Source of the DNA: Demequina sp. NBRC 110057
GTDB lineage: Bacteria > Actinomycetota > Actinomycetes > Actinomycetales > Demequinaceae
Length of the DNA stretch: 64,000 bases
Direction of reading: 5' to 3'
Assembly: GCF_002090175.1 (NCBI RefSeq)
Contig: NZ_BBRN01000005.1
Coordinates: 186,001-250,000 of the forward strand
The notes under the pieces were generated by a model. That model was given only the letters and a program-made list of their open reading frames with translations. It was not told the DNA's origin and did no database searches. Positions 45,486 to 55,965 of this stretch are shown here, one piece after another; positions within the stretch are counted from its first letter, which is position 1, and every line of letters starts with the position of its first letter. A program made the translations under genes and the position numbers.

Positions 45486-46404
45486 AGCGGATCCTCGGGT
45501 CGAGCACGGCGTACAGAAGGTCGACGAGGATGTTCACGATGATGTACATCACCGTGAGGATCGTCACGAACGACACGATGGTCGAGACCTCGCTCAGACC
45601 AATCGCGTCGTAGAGCACCTTGCCGATACCGGGGATGTTGAAAATGCCCTCAGTCACGGTCGTACCGGCGATCAGCGCGCCGAAGCTCGCCGCCGTGTTG
45701 GTGATGACCGGGATCAGCGAGTTACGCGCCACGTGCACGGGAATCACGCGCTTCGACGTGAGGCCCTTGGCGTAGGCGGTGCGGACGTAGTCGCCCTCGC
45801 GCGCCTCAATCACCGAGCCGCGCATCAGGCGCATACCCACCACGTAAATGGTGAGCGCGATCGTGATGCCGGGGAGCATCAGCGCGCCCCAGGTCACGTT
45901 CGCACCCACGGTCACGGGCGCCCAGCCGAGCTTGATGCCGATGAAGTACTGGGCGACGAACAGCGCGACGAACGGGGGGATGGAGTTCAGCACCAGCGCG
46001 AGCAGCAGCGACGCGTGGTCGGCGAACTTGCCCTTGCGCAGGCCCGACAGGAGACCGAAGCCCACCGACAGGATGAACTCGGCGACCACCGCGATCGTGA
46101 CGAGCATCAGCGTCGTCGGGAATGCTCGGGCGAAGATCTCGTTCACGGACTGACCCGAGAACGTGACGCCAAGATCACCGGTGAAGAAGTCCTTGATGTA
46201 CAGGAAGTACTGCACGATGAAGGGCTGGTCGAGGTTGTACTGCTCCCGGACCGCCTCCAGCACTGCCGGGTTGGGCGTGCGGTCGCCGAAGAGGGCGAGC
46301 ACGGGGTCTCCCGGCATGGAGAAGACCATGAAGTAGATCAGGAACGTCGTTCCGAAGAACACGGGGATGGCCTGGAGCAGGCGCTTGAGCACATAAAGCG
46401 TCAT
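45478..46404 (-). CDS. dppB: Dipeptide/oligopeptide ABC transporter permease, DppB type
   Basis: Inner-membrane protein of 308 residues with six helices; the first is LLQAIPVFFGTTFLIYFMVF. The family motif MPGDPVLALFGDRTPNP follows it. The EAA loop is EAREGDYVRTAYAKGLTSKR. GAGGAG precedes the ATG at 46404; the in-frame extension to 46470 lacks such a site. It is the first gene of the permease-ATPase unit and lies 307 bp after the substrate-binding protein gene. Confidence 0.92.
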   Translation of the reverse strand: MTLYVLKRLLQAIPVFFGTTFLIYFMVFSMPGDPVLALFGDRTPNPAVLEAVREQYNLDQPFIVQYFLYIKDFFTGDLGVTFSGQSVNEIFARAFPTTLMLVTIAVVAEFILSVGFGLLSGLRKGKFADHASLLLALVLNSIPPFVALFVAQYFIGIKLGWAPVTVGANVTWGALMLPGITIALTIYVVGMRLMRGSVIEAREGDYVRTAYAKGLTSKRVIPVHVARNSLIPVITNTAASFGALIAGTTVTEGIFNIPGIGKVLYDAIGLSEVSTIVSFVTILTVMYIIVNILVDLLYAVLDPRIRYV

Positions 46405-46448
46405 CTGCGCACTCCTCGGGCTCGAGTCAGTGAATGCATAGGGTGCCG

Positions 46449-46470
46449 ATTCTAGTGTGAACACGCACAC
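46449..46470 (-). promoter_or_regulatory. Candidate dppB promoter with adjoining inverted repeat
   Basis: On the minus strand TAGAAT (46454-46449) is a good -10 hexamer 45 bp before the dppB ATG. Directly upstream, GTGTG (46455-46459) and CACAC (46466-46470) form an inverted repeat that covers the spacer, so a regulator bound there would affect initiation. No good -35 is visible. Confidence 0.4.
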
Positions 46471-46601
46471 GGGTAGCGCATGCTGTCAGCGAGAGTACCC
46501 GTAGGCGCGGGCGCGACGCGATCTCGTCGCCGTCGCAGCGTCCCTGCGGGTCGGCCGGCGCCGGGGTGCGGCGGCCTGGGTGCCCTGGTCCGGGCGGGAG
46601 T

Positions 46602-46633
46602 GGCCGATGCGGGTGGTGACCGTCGCATCGGCC
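46602..46633. repeat. Inverted pair of the GGCCGATGC word
   Basis: GGCCGATGCG (46602-46611) and CGCATCGGCC (46624-46633) are perfect inverted copies with a 12-base loop, in non-coding DNA. A second such pair follows fumC at 55913-55965. See the finding on this word. Confidence 0.7.
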
Positions 46634-46654
46634 GGTGTCCTGACGGACACACGA

Positions 46655-46690
46655 ACGGGCCCGCCGCGCCTAGGGGCGAGGCGGGCCCGT
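46655..46690 (-). terminator. Hairpin after the peptide-binding protein gene
   Basis: ACGGGCCCGCC (46655-46665) pairs with GGCGGGCCCGT (46680-46690) over a GC-rich loop. On the minus strand it starts 22 bp after the stop codon of the binding protein gene and is followed by TTCGTGTGTCC. It probably reduces transcription into the permease genes, so that more binding protein than permease is made. Confidence 0.65.
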
Positions 46691-46711
46691 CCGGATGTGG
46701 ATCGCTAGGGC

Positions 46712-48376
46712 TTACTCAGCCTTGGTGATCTCGTAGAACAGCGGGACCGAGTGCCAGTCGAACACGACGTTCGAGACGGACTCGGAGTAACCACCGGTCA
46801 CGTTGGAGTACCAGAGCGGGATGGCGGGCAGGTCCTGGAACAGAACCTCCTGGGCCTCCTGGAACGCCTCGGTCGCGGCGGCGGTGTCGGTGGCCGACTT
46901 GCCCTCGTCGATCAGCGAGTCGAACGCCTCGGACGAGTAGTCACCGTCGTTCGAGCCGGCGCCGGTGTAGTACAGCGGGCCGAGGAAGTTCTCGAGCGAG
47001 GGGTAGTCCGCCTGCCATCCGGTACGGAACGACGCCGTGATGTTGCGGTCGGTGATGTCCGTGCGGAACTCGGCGAAGGTCGCGTAGGGCAGGCCCGCCG
47101 CGTCGATGCCGAGGGTGTTCTTGATCGAGTTGACGACAGCGTCGACCCAGGCCTGGTGGCCACCGTCGGCGTTGTAGGCGAGCTCGAAGGTGCCGGTCCA
47201 GGGCTCGATCGCGTCGGCCTCGGCCCACAGCTCAGCGGCGGCCTCGGGGTCGTACGCGAGGACCTCGGAGCCCTCGAGGGAGTCCGACCAGCCGTCGATG
47301 ACGGGCGAGGTGAAGTCCGACGCGGGGGTGCGGGTGCCCTCGAAGAGGACGTCCGTGATCTCGTCACGGTTGATCGCCATCGACAGGGCCTGGCGGCGCA
47401 GGAGGCCGGCCTCGCCCTCGAAGCGGGTGTCGCTCGCGGGGATGGTGAACGACTGGAAGATGGCGGCGGGCTGGTTCACAGCGCGGTCGCCAAGGTCGGC
47501 CTCGAAGGTGGCGAAGGCCGAGTCCGGGATGCCGTCGATGACGTCGACGTTGCCGGCGAGGAGGTCGGCGTAAGCCGCGTCCTGGGTCGAGTAGAACGTG
47601 ATCAGCAGGCCACCGTTCTGAGCGGTGCGCTCACCGGCGTAGGTGTCGTTGACGCCCAGCTCGATCTGGACATCGTGCTGCCAGTCGTCGGCCGACGCGA
47701 GGGTGTAGATGCCGTTACCGACGGGAGCCTTACCGAAGGCCTCGGGGTCCTCGAAGAACGAGTCGGGAAGCGGGTAGAAGGCGGAGTAGCCCAGCGCGAG
47801 GGGGAACTCGGCGTTCGGGGCGGCGAGCGTGACCGAGAAGGTCAGGTCGTCGATGACCTCGAGGCCCGACATCGCGGGGTTCGAGGCGCCCTCGTCGGTG
47901 TTGTAACCGTCGAAGCCCTCGATGGGCTCGAAGAAGTACGAGTTGAGGGCGGTCGCGGCGTTGGCCGGGTCCGCGCCCCAGTTCCAGGCGTCAACGAAGT
48001 TGTGCGCCTGCACGGGGGTGCCGTCGGTGAACGTCCAGCCATCCTTCAGCGTGATGGTGAACGTCTGCGAGTCCTCGGTCTCGATGGACTCGGCGACCTC
48101 GTTGTGCGCGGCGCCGTCGCCGTCGTAGTACACGAGACCCGCGAAGAGCGCGTCGATGATCTTGCCGCCACCGGTCTCGTTGGTCGCAACCGGGATGAGC
48201 GGGTTGGCGGGCTCGGAGCCGTTGGTGGTGATGACCGCGGTCGACGTGGCCTCGGTGGCGCCTTCGGTGGCGCTGCTCGAGGTCTCTGCCGGGTCCTCCG
48301 ACGAGCATCCGGCGAGGACGAGCGACGCGCTCAGCGCAGCCGCCACGCCACCCAGGATGGCCTTGTTCTTCTTCAC
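46712..48376 (-). CDS. Oligopeptide/dipeptide ABC transporter substrate-binding lipoprotein
   Basis: SBP_bac_5-family protein of 554 residues. It has a lipoprotein signal KKNKAILGGVAAALSASLVL with lipobox LAGC, and a Ser/Thr/Glu spacer. The body carries FTITLKDGWTFTDGTPVQAH, FVDAWNWGADPANA and QEVLFQDLPAIPLWYSN, all typical of peptide-binding members. The GTG start at 48376 follows AAGGAGGAATA, a very strong site; longer reading to 48568 would add a non-conserved leader. It is followed by a hairpin and then the permease genes. A Crp/GlxR-like site lies about 200 bp upstream. Confidence 0.93.
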   Translation of the reverse strand: MKKNKAILGGVAAALSASLVLAGCSSEDPAETSSSATEGATEATSTAVITTNGSEPANPLIPVATNETGGGKIIDALFAGLVYYDGDGAAHNEVAESIETEDSQTFTITLKDGWTFTDGTPVQAHNFVDAWNWGADPANAATALNSYFFEPIEGFDGYNTDEGASNPAMSGLEVIDDLTFSVTLAAPNAEFPLALGYSAFYPLPDSFFEDPEAFGKAPVGNGIYTLASADDWQHDVQIELGVNDTYAGERTAQNGGLLITFYSTQDAAYADLLAGNVDVIDGIPDSAFATFEADLGDRAVNQPAAIFQSFTIPASDTRFEGEAGLLRRQALSMAINRDEITDVLFEGTRTPASDFTSPVIDGWSDSLEGSEVLAYDPEAAAELWAEADAIEPWTGTFELAYNADGGHQAWVDAVVNSIKNTLGIDAAGLPYATFAEFRTDITDRNITASFRTGWQADYPSLENFLGPLYYTGAGSNDGDYSSEAFDSLIDEGKSATDTAAATEAFQEAQEVLFQDLPAIPLWYSNVTGGYSESVSNVVFDWHSVPLFYEITKAE

Positions 48377-48569
48377 TATTCCTCCTTGCGCCCCGTGCGG
48401 ATGCGCGGGACTGGGCATGGGACGCTCCGGGTCTCGAAGCGACACACAGGTTTCCCACGGACGTGCCCGCAGGGTGCAGACAGAATAGGCAGGCGTTTTT
48501 TGCCGATGTGTTTCCTGCGGCCATCCTGTGCGTGTTTTGTTCCCGAATCGTGACGTTTCGGGGCCCAAA

Positions 48570-48585
48570 TGTGACGGATCTCACA
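48570..48585. promoter_or_regulatory. Crp/GlxR-type binding site
   Basis: TGTGACGGATCTCACA matches TGTGA-N6-TCACA exactly in both arms, the cAMP receptor protein/GlxR consensus. It lies in the divergent region between the peptide-binding protein gene (start 48376) and rmuC (start 48649), nearer to rmuC. Peptide uptake under catabolite control is the more natural target. Confidence 0.65.
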
Positions 48586-48648
48586 GACTCGCCGTCTCGC
48601 GATGCGAGACGGCTTTCGATGTCAGAGGTCCGTGACAGGCTCGTAGGC

Positions 48649-50115
48649 ATGATCGAGATCCTTCTTGTCGCCGCCTCGCTGGTCGCCGGCGCCGCCTGCG
48701 GCTACCTGCTGGCCGCGCGTCGCTCCGCCGCCGCCGTACGCGAGGCCGCGCTCGCGTCCGCGCGGGCCGATTCCGCGACGTCGGCACTGGTCGTACAGCA
48801 GGACGCGTGCGCGTCTCATATGTTGGACATCACGGATTTGCGCGAACGGCTTTCTCGTGCCCAGTCCGACGCTGCCGGCGCCACCGCCCGGCTCGAATCC
48901 GTCCGGGATCAGTGGGCGCTCGACACGCGTGCTGCCTCGCAGCGCGAGGAGCAGCTGGTCGCCCAACACGAGCAGCGCCTGCGCGAGGTCGCCGCCGATC
49001 ACGAGCGCTACGTCGCGCAGGTCAGGGGCGATCACGAGTCCCTCAGGCGAGAGTTTGAGGCACTGTCCGCCAAGGCGCTGCGGGGCTCGCAGGAGGCCCT
49101 CGTTCAGCTCGCGCAGGAGCGCCTGGGCAAGGAAAGGGTGGCGGCCGACGCCGAACTCGCCAAGCGCGAGGAGGCTGTGCGTCAGCTCGTGGAGCCCGTC
49201 GCCAAGGCCCTCGCCGAGGTGCAGCGCCAGACCACCGAGGCGGACCGCACCCGCGCCGCCGGCCAGGCGCAGCTCACCGAGCAGGTGCGCCAGATGCTGG
49301 AGGCTTCTGCCCAGCTCGACAAGCGCACGGGCGACTTCATCAACACGCTGCGCCGCTCCGACGTGCGCGGCAACTGGGGCGAGGTGCAGCTGCGCCGCGT
49401 CGTGGAACTTGCCGGGATGCTCCCGCACGTGGACTTCACAGAGCAGGAGGTGGTGAGGGACGCCGACGGGAACGTCTTGCGACCGGATATGACGGTCCAC
49501 CTCGCCGGCGGGCGCACCATCGTCGTCGACTCGAAGGTGGCACTGTCCGCGCTGCTCGAGGCGTTCGAGGCGGACGACGAAGCCGTGCGTGCCTCGCGAC
49601 TGGCCGCCCACGCGCGCCACGTCAAGAAGCACGTCGACGACCTCGCAGGCAAGCGCTACTGGGACCAGTTCGACGCCGCGCCGGAGTTCGTCGTCATGTT
49701 TGTGCCCTCCGAGGCGTTTTATCAGGCGGCGCTCGAGCAGGACCCCGACCTGCAGGAGTACGCCTACGGCAAGCGCGTCTTCATCGCCTCCCCCACCACG
49801 CTGGTCGCGATGCTGCGCACCGTCGCTCACGCGTGGCGCGAGGACGCTCTCGCGAAGAACGCCCAGCAGGTGCTCCTCGCAGGTAAGGACCTCCACGACC
49901 GCCTCGCCACCATGGGCGAGCACCTCTCGAAGGTGGGCCGCTCGCTCGAGGGAGCCACCAAGGCGTACAACGCGACGGTCGCGTCACTCGAGTCTCGCGT
50001 GCTGGTGAGCGCGCGCCGGTTTGGGCAGATGCAACAGATCGAGGCGGAGCTCGAGTCTCCGCCGCAGGTCGCCTCCGAGCCGCGCACCCTCGCGGCCCCG
50101 GAACTCACCGACTGA
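48649..50115 (+). CDS. rmuC: DNA recombination protein RmuC
   Basis: Protein of 488 residues. An N-terminal membrane helix (EILLVAASLVAGAACGYLLA) is followed by a long coiled coil to about residue 230, then the RmuC nuclease-like core with GDFINTLRRSDVRGNWGEVQ, TIVVDSKVALSALLEAFE and FVMFVPSEAFYQAALEQDPD. E. coli RmuC limits inversions at short inverted repeats. The start at 48649 gives the usual short N-terminus before the helix; an ATG at 48619 is possible. It is convergent with ispH. Confidence 0.91.
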   Translation: MIEILLVAASLVAGAACGYLLAARRSAAAVREAALASARADSATSALVVQQDACASHMLDITDLRERLSRAQSDAAGATARLESVRDQWALDTRAASQREEQLVAQHEQRLREVAADHERYVAQVRGDHESLRREFEALSAKALRGSQEALVQLAQERLGKERVAADAELAKREEAVRQLVEPVAKALAEVQRQTTEADRTRAAGQAQLTEQVRQMLEASAQLDKRTGDFINTLRRSDVRGNWGEVQLRRVVELAGMLPHVDFTEQEVVRDADGNVLRPDMTVHLAGGRTIVVDSKVALSALLEAFEADDEAVRASRLAAHARHVKKHVDDLAGKRYWDQFDAAPEFVVMFVPSEAFYQAALEQDPDLQEYAYGKRVFIASPTTLVAMLRTVAHAWREDALAKNAQQVLLAGKDLHDRLATMGEHLSKVGRSLEGATKAYNATVASLESRVLVSARRFGQMQQIEAELESPPQVASEPRTLAAPELTD

Positions 50116-50247
50116 CCGCGAACGGCAGGCTCCCGCGCCGAAACCGTGCATCCTGCGCCATGGTGGTCAGCGAAGGCGCCCTTCTGCACGTTGGCGCGCC
50201 GCAGTGGTCAGTGAGGGTGCAGAGCCCACGCGTCATGGAACGTTGGC

Positions 50248-50273
50248 CACGTGACACGTGACACGTGACACGT
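50248..50273. repeat. Short tandem repeat of CACGTGA
   Basis: The heptamer CACGTGA occurs three times in direct succession (50248-50268), and a partial fourth copy CACGT follows. It lies in the 275-bp non-coding interval between the convergent rmuC and ispH genes. The rest of that interval has two related GTGGTCAG-containing segments and no gene I can support. It may be a small slippage-prone array. Confidence 0.75.
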
Positions 50274-50390
50274 ACCAGCGGACACCACCCTGGGCGTCCA
50301 CTTCGCGTCACCCAGATGCGTCGAGACACCCTGAGTGACCACGAGCGCGCCTGGCAGCGGTCGGCGATGTGCCCGCTCACCGGCGCGGGG

Positions 50391-51362
50391 TCAGGAGGCG
50401 GCGGCCTTCGCCTTCATGTCGGCGCGGATCTCACGCGGCAGCGAGAACATCAGGTCCTCGGTCGCGGTCGTGACCTCCTCGACCGAGGCGAAGCCCAGGC
50501 CGGCGAGGCGGTCCAGCAGGTCGCGCACCAGAATCTCCGGTACCGACGCACCCGAGGACACGCCCACGGTGCGCACGCCCTCAAGCCACGACTCGTCGAG
50601 CTCCGCCGCACGGTCAATCCGGTAGGACGCGGTGGCACCGGCCTGCAGCGCCACCTCGACGAGCCTCACCGAGTTCGACGAGTTGGCCGACCCCACGATG
50701 ATCACGAGGTCGCACTCGGGGGCGAGCTTCTTCACCGCGACCTGGCGGTTCTGCGTCGCGTAGCAAATGTCGTCGCTCGGCGGGTTCTGGAGGTTGGGGA
50801 AGCGCTCGCGCAGGCGGCGCACCGTCTCCATCGTCTCGTCGACGGACAGGGTGGTCTGGGACAGCCACACCACGTTGTCGGGGTCCGGCACCTCGATCGT
50901 GTCCGCCTCCTCGGGCGAGTTCACGATGATGGTGTGCTCCGGAGCCTCACCCGCGGTGCCCTCCACCTCCTCGTGACCCTCGTGGCCGATGAGGAGGATG
51001 GTCTGCTCCGACTTCGCGAAGCGCACGGCCTCCTTGTGCACCTTCGTCACGAGGGGGCACGTCGCGTCGATCGTGAGGAGGTTGCGCTCGGCGGCACCCT
51101 CGCGCACCGCGGGAGACACCCCGTGCGCCGAGAACACGACGCGCGCACCCTCGGGCACCTCGTCGGTCTCGTTTACGAAGATCGCGCCGCGGTCGGTCAG
51201 GGTCTCGACCACATACTTGTTGTGGACGATCTCCTTGCGGACATAGATGGGGGCGCCGTGCAGTTCGAGCGCCTTCTCGACGGCAATCACCGCGCGGTCG
51301 ACTCCGGCGCAGTAGCCGCGGGGCGCGGCGAGCAGCACGCGCGTGGCGGTGGTGTCAGGCAT
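50391..51362 (-). CDS. ispH: 4-hydroxy-3-methylbut-2-enyl diphosphate reductase
   Basis: Last step of the MEP isoprenoid pathway; makes IPP and DMAPP. The 323-residue protein has the three cysteines that hold the iron-sulphur cluster: C18 in [11 protein letters not shown], near residue 102 in [14 protein letters not shown], and near residue 199 in [20 protein letters not shown] and [10 protein letters not shown] carry other conserved His and Glu residues. The start at 51362 gives the family N-terminus; a second ATG at 51371 is possible. It is divergent from xseA with only 31 bp between starts, so their promoters must overlap. Confidence 0.94.
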   Translation of the reverse strand: MPDTTATRVLLAAPRGYCAGVDRAVIAVEKALELHGAPIYVRKEIVHNKYVVETLTDRGAIFVNETDEVPEGARVVFSAHGVSPAVREGAAERNLLTIDATCPLVTKVHKEAVRFAKSEQTILLIGHEGHEEVEGTAGEAPEHTIIVNSPEEADTIEVPDPDNVVWLSQTTLSVDETMETVRRLRERFPNLQNPPSDDICYATQNRQVAVKKLAPECDLVIIVGSANSSNSVRLVEVALQAGATASYRIDRAAELDESWLEGVRTVGVSSGASVPEILVRDLLDRLAGLGFASVEEVTTATEDLMFSLPREIRADMKAKAAAS

Positions 51363-51393
51363 ATGGTCCATCCTACGTGGCAGGCTGAGGGGC

Positions 51394-52656
51394 GTGACCG
51401 ACGCCCCCTTCGATAACGACCGAGGCTCCGTGACGCTCCCGGCGACGGCAGCCGAGACGTCCCCTGACCGGCCCTGGCCCGTGCGCCACCTCTCTCCCAA
51501 GATCCGGGACTTCGTGGCGCGCCTGCCCGAGGTGTGGGTCGAGGGTCAGGTCCTCAACGTCAAGCGCTGGAAGCACATGGTGTTCCTCACCCTGCGCGAC
51601 ACCGACGAGCAGATGTCGCTCAAGGTCACTGTCCCCGCGAGCGAGGTCGACGCCCTGGGCGGCACCCTCGCCGACGGCTCACGGGTGGTCATCCACGCCA
51701 AGCCCAGCTGGTGGATGAAGAACGGCGACCTGCAGATGGTCGGCGACGCGATGCGCGCGGTGGGGCTCGGCGACCTGTTGGCACGGCTCGAGGCACTCAA
51801 GGACGCCCTCGCGAGGGAGGGCCTGTTCGATGCCGACCGCAAGCGCGACCTGCCCCTGGTCCCCCGCGTCGTGGGACTCGTCTGCGCCAATCAGGGCGAC
51901 GCGGAGCATGACGTGGTCGAGAATGCCCAGCGACGCTGGCCCACCGTGCGGTTCGAGATCCGCCGCGTCACGGTCCAGGGCGCGCGCTGCGTTCCCGAGA
52001 CGACCGCGGCCATCCGCGAGCTGGACGCCCACCCCGACGTGGATGTCATCGTCGTCGCCCGCGGCGGCGGCTCCTTCGAGGACCTGCTGCCGTTCTCCGA
52101 CGAGGAGCTCGTGCGGGTCGCGGCGGCCGCCGTCACCCCTCTCGTGAGCGCCATCGGGCACGAGAAGGACTCCCCCATCCTCGACCTCGTCGCCGACTAC
52201 CGCGCCTCCACGCCCACGGACGCCGGCAAACGCATCGTCCCCGACGCGGCGATCGAGCGCGAGACCATCGCCACGCTCAGGGCCGACGCGGCCCGCGCCA
52301 CCACTGCCCTCGTCGACCGCGAGCGCGCCGGCCTGGCGCAGTTCCGCTCCCGTCCCGTGCTCGCCCACCCGCAGCGCATGCTCGACCCCTTCGTAGACCA
52401 GTTGGGCCGCGCGCACGACGCCGCGGGACGCGGCCTCGTCGCGATCCTCACGGCGGCCGATGCCGCGGCGCGGGAACTCGCTGCCCGCCTCACGGGACTG
52501 TCGCCCCAGGGCACGCTCGACCGCGGCTACGCGGTAGCGCGCACCGCCGACGGCGCCGTGGTGCGCGACGCCTCGACGCTGACGCCGGGCCAGGCGCTCC
52601 ACCTGCGCTTCGCCGCGGGCACGGCCGATGCCGAGGTCACCTCGGCGTCGGCCTGA
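51394..52656 (+). CDS. xseA: Exodeoxyribonuclease VII large subunit
   Basis: Protein of 420 residues. The N-terminal OB-fold, with [20 protein letters not shown], is followed by the catalytic domain with [40 protein letters not shown] and [20 protein letters not shown]. The enzyme degrades single-stranded DNA as a complex with the small subunit. The GTG at 51394 starts the protein, overlapping the ispH promoter region. The small subunit gene is on the same strand but 533 bp away, with a reverse-strand gene between them. Confidence 0.92.
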   Translation: MTDAPFDNDRGSVTLPATAAETSPDRPWPVRHLSPKIRDFVARLPEVWVEGQVLNVKRWKHMVFLTLRDTDEQMSLKVTVPASEVDALGGTLADGSRVVIHAKPSWWMKNGDLQMVGDAMRAVGLGDLLARLEALKDALAREGLFDADRKRDLPLVPRVVGLVCANQGDAEHDVVENAQRRWPTVRFEIRRVTVQGARCVPETTAAIRELDAHPDVDVIVVARGGGSFEDLLPFSDEELVRVAAAAVTPLVSAIGHEKDSPILDLVADYRASTPTDAGKRIVPDAAIERETIATLRADAARATTALVDRERAGLAQFRSRPVLAHPQRMLDPFVDQLGRAHDAAGRGLVAILTAADAAARELAARLTGLSPQGTLDRGYAVARTADGAVVRDASTLTPGQALHLRFAAGTADAEVTSASA

Positions 52657-52670
52657 TCCTCATCGGCGTG

Positions 52671-53102
52671 TCAGCGGGCGATCCCGACGCGGCCGAGCAG
52701 GCCGGCGGCACCACCCTTGCCGGCGAGTCGCTCGCGGGCGGCGCCGGCGTACTCCTTGTGAAACTGGCGGCCCAACTTGGCCACGAGCGAGTCGGGCACC
52801 TGCGGGTTGCCGATCAGCGCGAGCACCACCTCGACCACCTTGTCGCCGGCGAGGTCCTGGTAGACCTGCTCGGGCATGTCCACGCGGACGTTCCTCGCGA
52901 CGCCGGCGCGCACCGTGGGCGACTCGTCACGCGCGAGCTTGAGCAGGGTCGTCAGCGGGGTCGTGGGACGCTCCGCGACGGCGGCCCGCACCATGGCCTC
53001 CTCGGATCGGGAGTAGGTCACGAGGTCGCGGTCGGACAGGTCGGCGTCGAGGTCCTTCAGGCTTGCCAGGGCGGTCTGGCGTGAGTAATTCTCGCTAAAC
53101 AT
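52671..53102 (-). CDS. HEAT/LRV-repeat-like protein
   Basis: Protein of 143 residues, helical, with repeats resembling the leucine-rich variant or HEAT type: MVRAAVAERPTTPLTTLLKL, ESPTVRAGVARNVRVDMPEQ and VVLALIGNPQVPDSLVAKLG. No enzymatic motif is seen. The start at 53102 follows GGAGTGACTGCC. It lies on the opposite strand between xseA and xseB, where most genomes have the two subunit genes next to each other. Confidence 0.7.
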   Translation of the reverse strand: MFSENYSRQTALASLKDLDADLSDRDLVTYSRSEEAMVRAAVAERPTTPLTTLLKLARDESPTVRAGVARNVRVDMPEQVYQDLAGDKVVEVVLALIGNPQVPDSLVAKLGRQFHKEYAGAARERLAGKGGAAGLLGRVGIAR

Positions 53103-53188
53103 GGCAGTCACTCCGTTGTGATGTCGGGGGCACGTGCACCCCATGAGAGGGACGACGCCCGGGACTATGACGCGGTATTTTGACCGAC

Positions 53189-53461
53189 ATGGCTGGAAAT
53201 GACGCAGATATCGCATCCCTGAGCTACGAGGAGTCTCGCGACGAGCTCGTCGCGATCGTCGCGAAGCTCGAGGCGGGGGCCGCCACCCTCGAGGAGTCGC
53301 TCGGGCTGTGGGAGCGCGGCGAGGCCCTTGCCGCCCGCTGCCAGGAGCTGCTGGACGGCGCACGCGACCGCATCACCGCGAGCCGCGGCGACGACGAGGA
53401 CGACGCGGCGGACGCCGGCGTGATCGGCATCATCCCCGCCGACGAGGACGGCGACTCGTGA
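53189..53461 (+). CDS. xseB: Exodeoxyribonuclease VII small subunit
   Basis: Protein of 90 residues. The helical hairpin of XseB is clear: [20 protein letters not shown], then [20 protein letters not shown]. An unusually acidic tail ([11 protein letters not shown] and ADEDGDS) follows. I chose the ATG at 53189; a TTG nine bases upstream is possible. The stop codon overlaps the PfkB kinase GTG by four bases (GTGA). Confidence 0.9.
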   Translation: MAGNDADIASLSYEESRDELVAIVAKLEAGAATLEESLGLWERGEALAARCQELLDGARDRITASRGDDEDDAADAGVIGIIPADEDGDS

Positions 53462-54396
53462 GCGAGCAGCGCCACGCCCTCGCCATCGGCGAGGCACTCG
53501 TCGACGCCGTGCGCCGCGCCGATGGCTCCCTCACCGAGCATCCCGGTGGCTCTCCGGCGAACGTGGCCCTGGGGCTCGCCCGCCTGGGTCGCGACGCCGA
53601 GCTGCTCACGTGGCTGGGGGCGGACTCCCACGGGGACGCCGTGCGCGCGCACCTGGAGGAAGCGGGGGTGTCTCTCGCGCGCGGCTCCGACGCCGCCCCC
53701 GCGACCTCGGTGGCCACCGCCACCCTCGACGCGTCCGGCGCCGCCACGTACGACTTCGACCTCACCTGGGACGTCGCTGCCTCCGCGGCGCCGCGGCCGG
53801 GCGCCGTCGTGGCGCACACCGGCTCCATCGCGGCGGTCCTCGAGCCGGGGGCCGATGCTGTCCTCGCCCTCATCCGGGACGCCAGGTCTCACGCCACGGT
53901 CACCTACGACCCCAACGCCCGGCCCTCCCTCATGGGCGACCCTGCGACGGCACTCGCGCGCATCGACGCGGTGATCGCGGCATCGGACGTCGTCAAGGTC
54001 TCCGACGAGGACCTCGCCTGGCTCGCCCAGGCGACCGACGGCGACGCCGAGGCGCTCGCGCGGCGCTGGGCCGAGGCGGGACCGGCGTTCGTGGTCGTCA
54101 CCCGCGGCGGCGAGGGCGCGACGGCCCTCACCCCCGACGGCCGCGAGGTCGCGATCGCGGCACCGGCCGTGACCGTGGTGGACACCGTCGGCGCCGGCGA
54201 CTCGTTCATGTCCGGCCTCATCGACGGCCTGTGGTCGGCGGGGCTGCTCGGAGCCGAGCGCCGCGACGCGCTCTACGCGATCGACGACGCCACGCTGAGC
54301 GGCATCCTCACGCGGTGCGCTCGCATCGGCGCCATCACCGTCTCCCGCGCGGGAGCCAACCCGCCCACGGCGGCGGAACTCGACGCCCTCCCCTAA
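53458..54396 (+). CDS. PfkB-family carbohydrate kinase (fructokinase-like)
   Basis: Sugar kinase of 312 residues. The PfkB N-terminal motif is [20 protein letters not shown], and the C-terminal motif with the catalytic Asp is [18 protein letters not shown]. The ribokinase-like fold is complete. The best guess for substrate is fructose or another hexose. The GTG at 53458 is inside the xseB stop region, so translation is probably coupled to xseB, although the functions are unrelated. A dispersed palindromic repeat follows directly. Confidence 0.88.
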   Translation: MSEQRHALAIGEALVDAVRRADGSLTEHPGGSPANVALGLARLGRDAELLTWLGADSHGDAVRAHLEEAGVSLARGSDAAPATSVATATLDASGAATYDFDLTWDVAASAAPRPGAVVAHTGSIAAVLEPGADAVLALIRDARSHATVTYDPNARPSLMGDPATALARIDAVIAASDVVKVSDEDLAWLAQATDGDAEALARRWAEAGPAFVVVTRGGEGATALTPDGREVAIAAPAVTVVDTVGAGDSFMSGLIDGLWSAGLLGAERRDALYAIDDATLSGILTRCARIGAITVSRAGANPPTAAELDALP

Positions 54397-54398
54397 CC

Positions 54399-54462
54399 CC
54401 GTCGAATGGATCCACTTGGTTCTTTTACGGCCTTAGACGCACCAATGGGATCCATCTGACGG
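54399..54462. repeat. Dispersed palindromic repeat, copy A
   Basis: A 64-bp element. The left arm CCGTCGAATGGATCCACTTG (from 54399, with GT after it) is complementary at 18 of 22 positions to the right arm ending at 54462. The central 20 bases include ACGGCCTTAGACGC. Copies B (58176-58231) and C (59020-59075) share the centre and one arm. It lies between the kinase gene and fumC and may also end transcription. Confidence 0.75.
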
Positions 54463-54491
54463 GTAGGGAGCGGGGTCGGCGTCCTGACACA

Positions 54492-55904
<1,413 letters not shown>

Positions 55905-55911
55905 ATCCTTC

Positions 55912-55965
55912 ACGGCCGATGCGGTGGCCGGGCCTCGTACGGGCCCCGGCCGCTGCATCGGCCGT
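55912..55965 (+). terminator. Long hairpin after fumC containing inverted GGCCGATGC words
   Basis: ACGGCCGATGC at 55912-55922 pairs with GCATCGGCCGT at 55955-55965. The stem continues inwards with GGCCGGG/CCCGGCC-type pairing and a few mismatches, about 23 positions per arm. It starts eight bases after the fumC stop codon and so is a probable terminator. Its outer ends are an inverted pair of the overrepresented word. Confidence 0.75.

Larger units (their letters stand above)
46405..46711. other. Non-coding interval between binding-protein and permease genes
   Basis: These 307 bp contain no gene that I can support. From left to right on the printed strand they hold a promoter-like element before dppB, a pair of inverted GCCGATGC words, and a terminator-like hairpin after the substrate-binding protein gene. 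The central part is very GC-rich and has no other clear structure. Confidence 0.6.

Noticed and set aside
54399..54462. Repeat A as part of a coding gene (WFFYGLRRT peptide)
   Set aside because: The peptide appears at two copies only because the repeat itself is repeated; it is in non-coding DNA and has no start or gene context.
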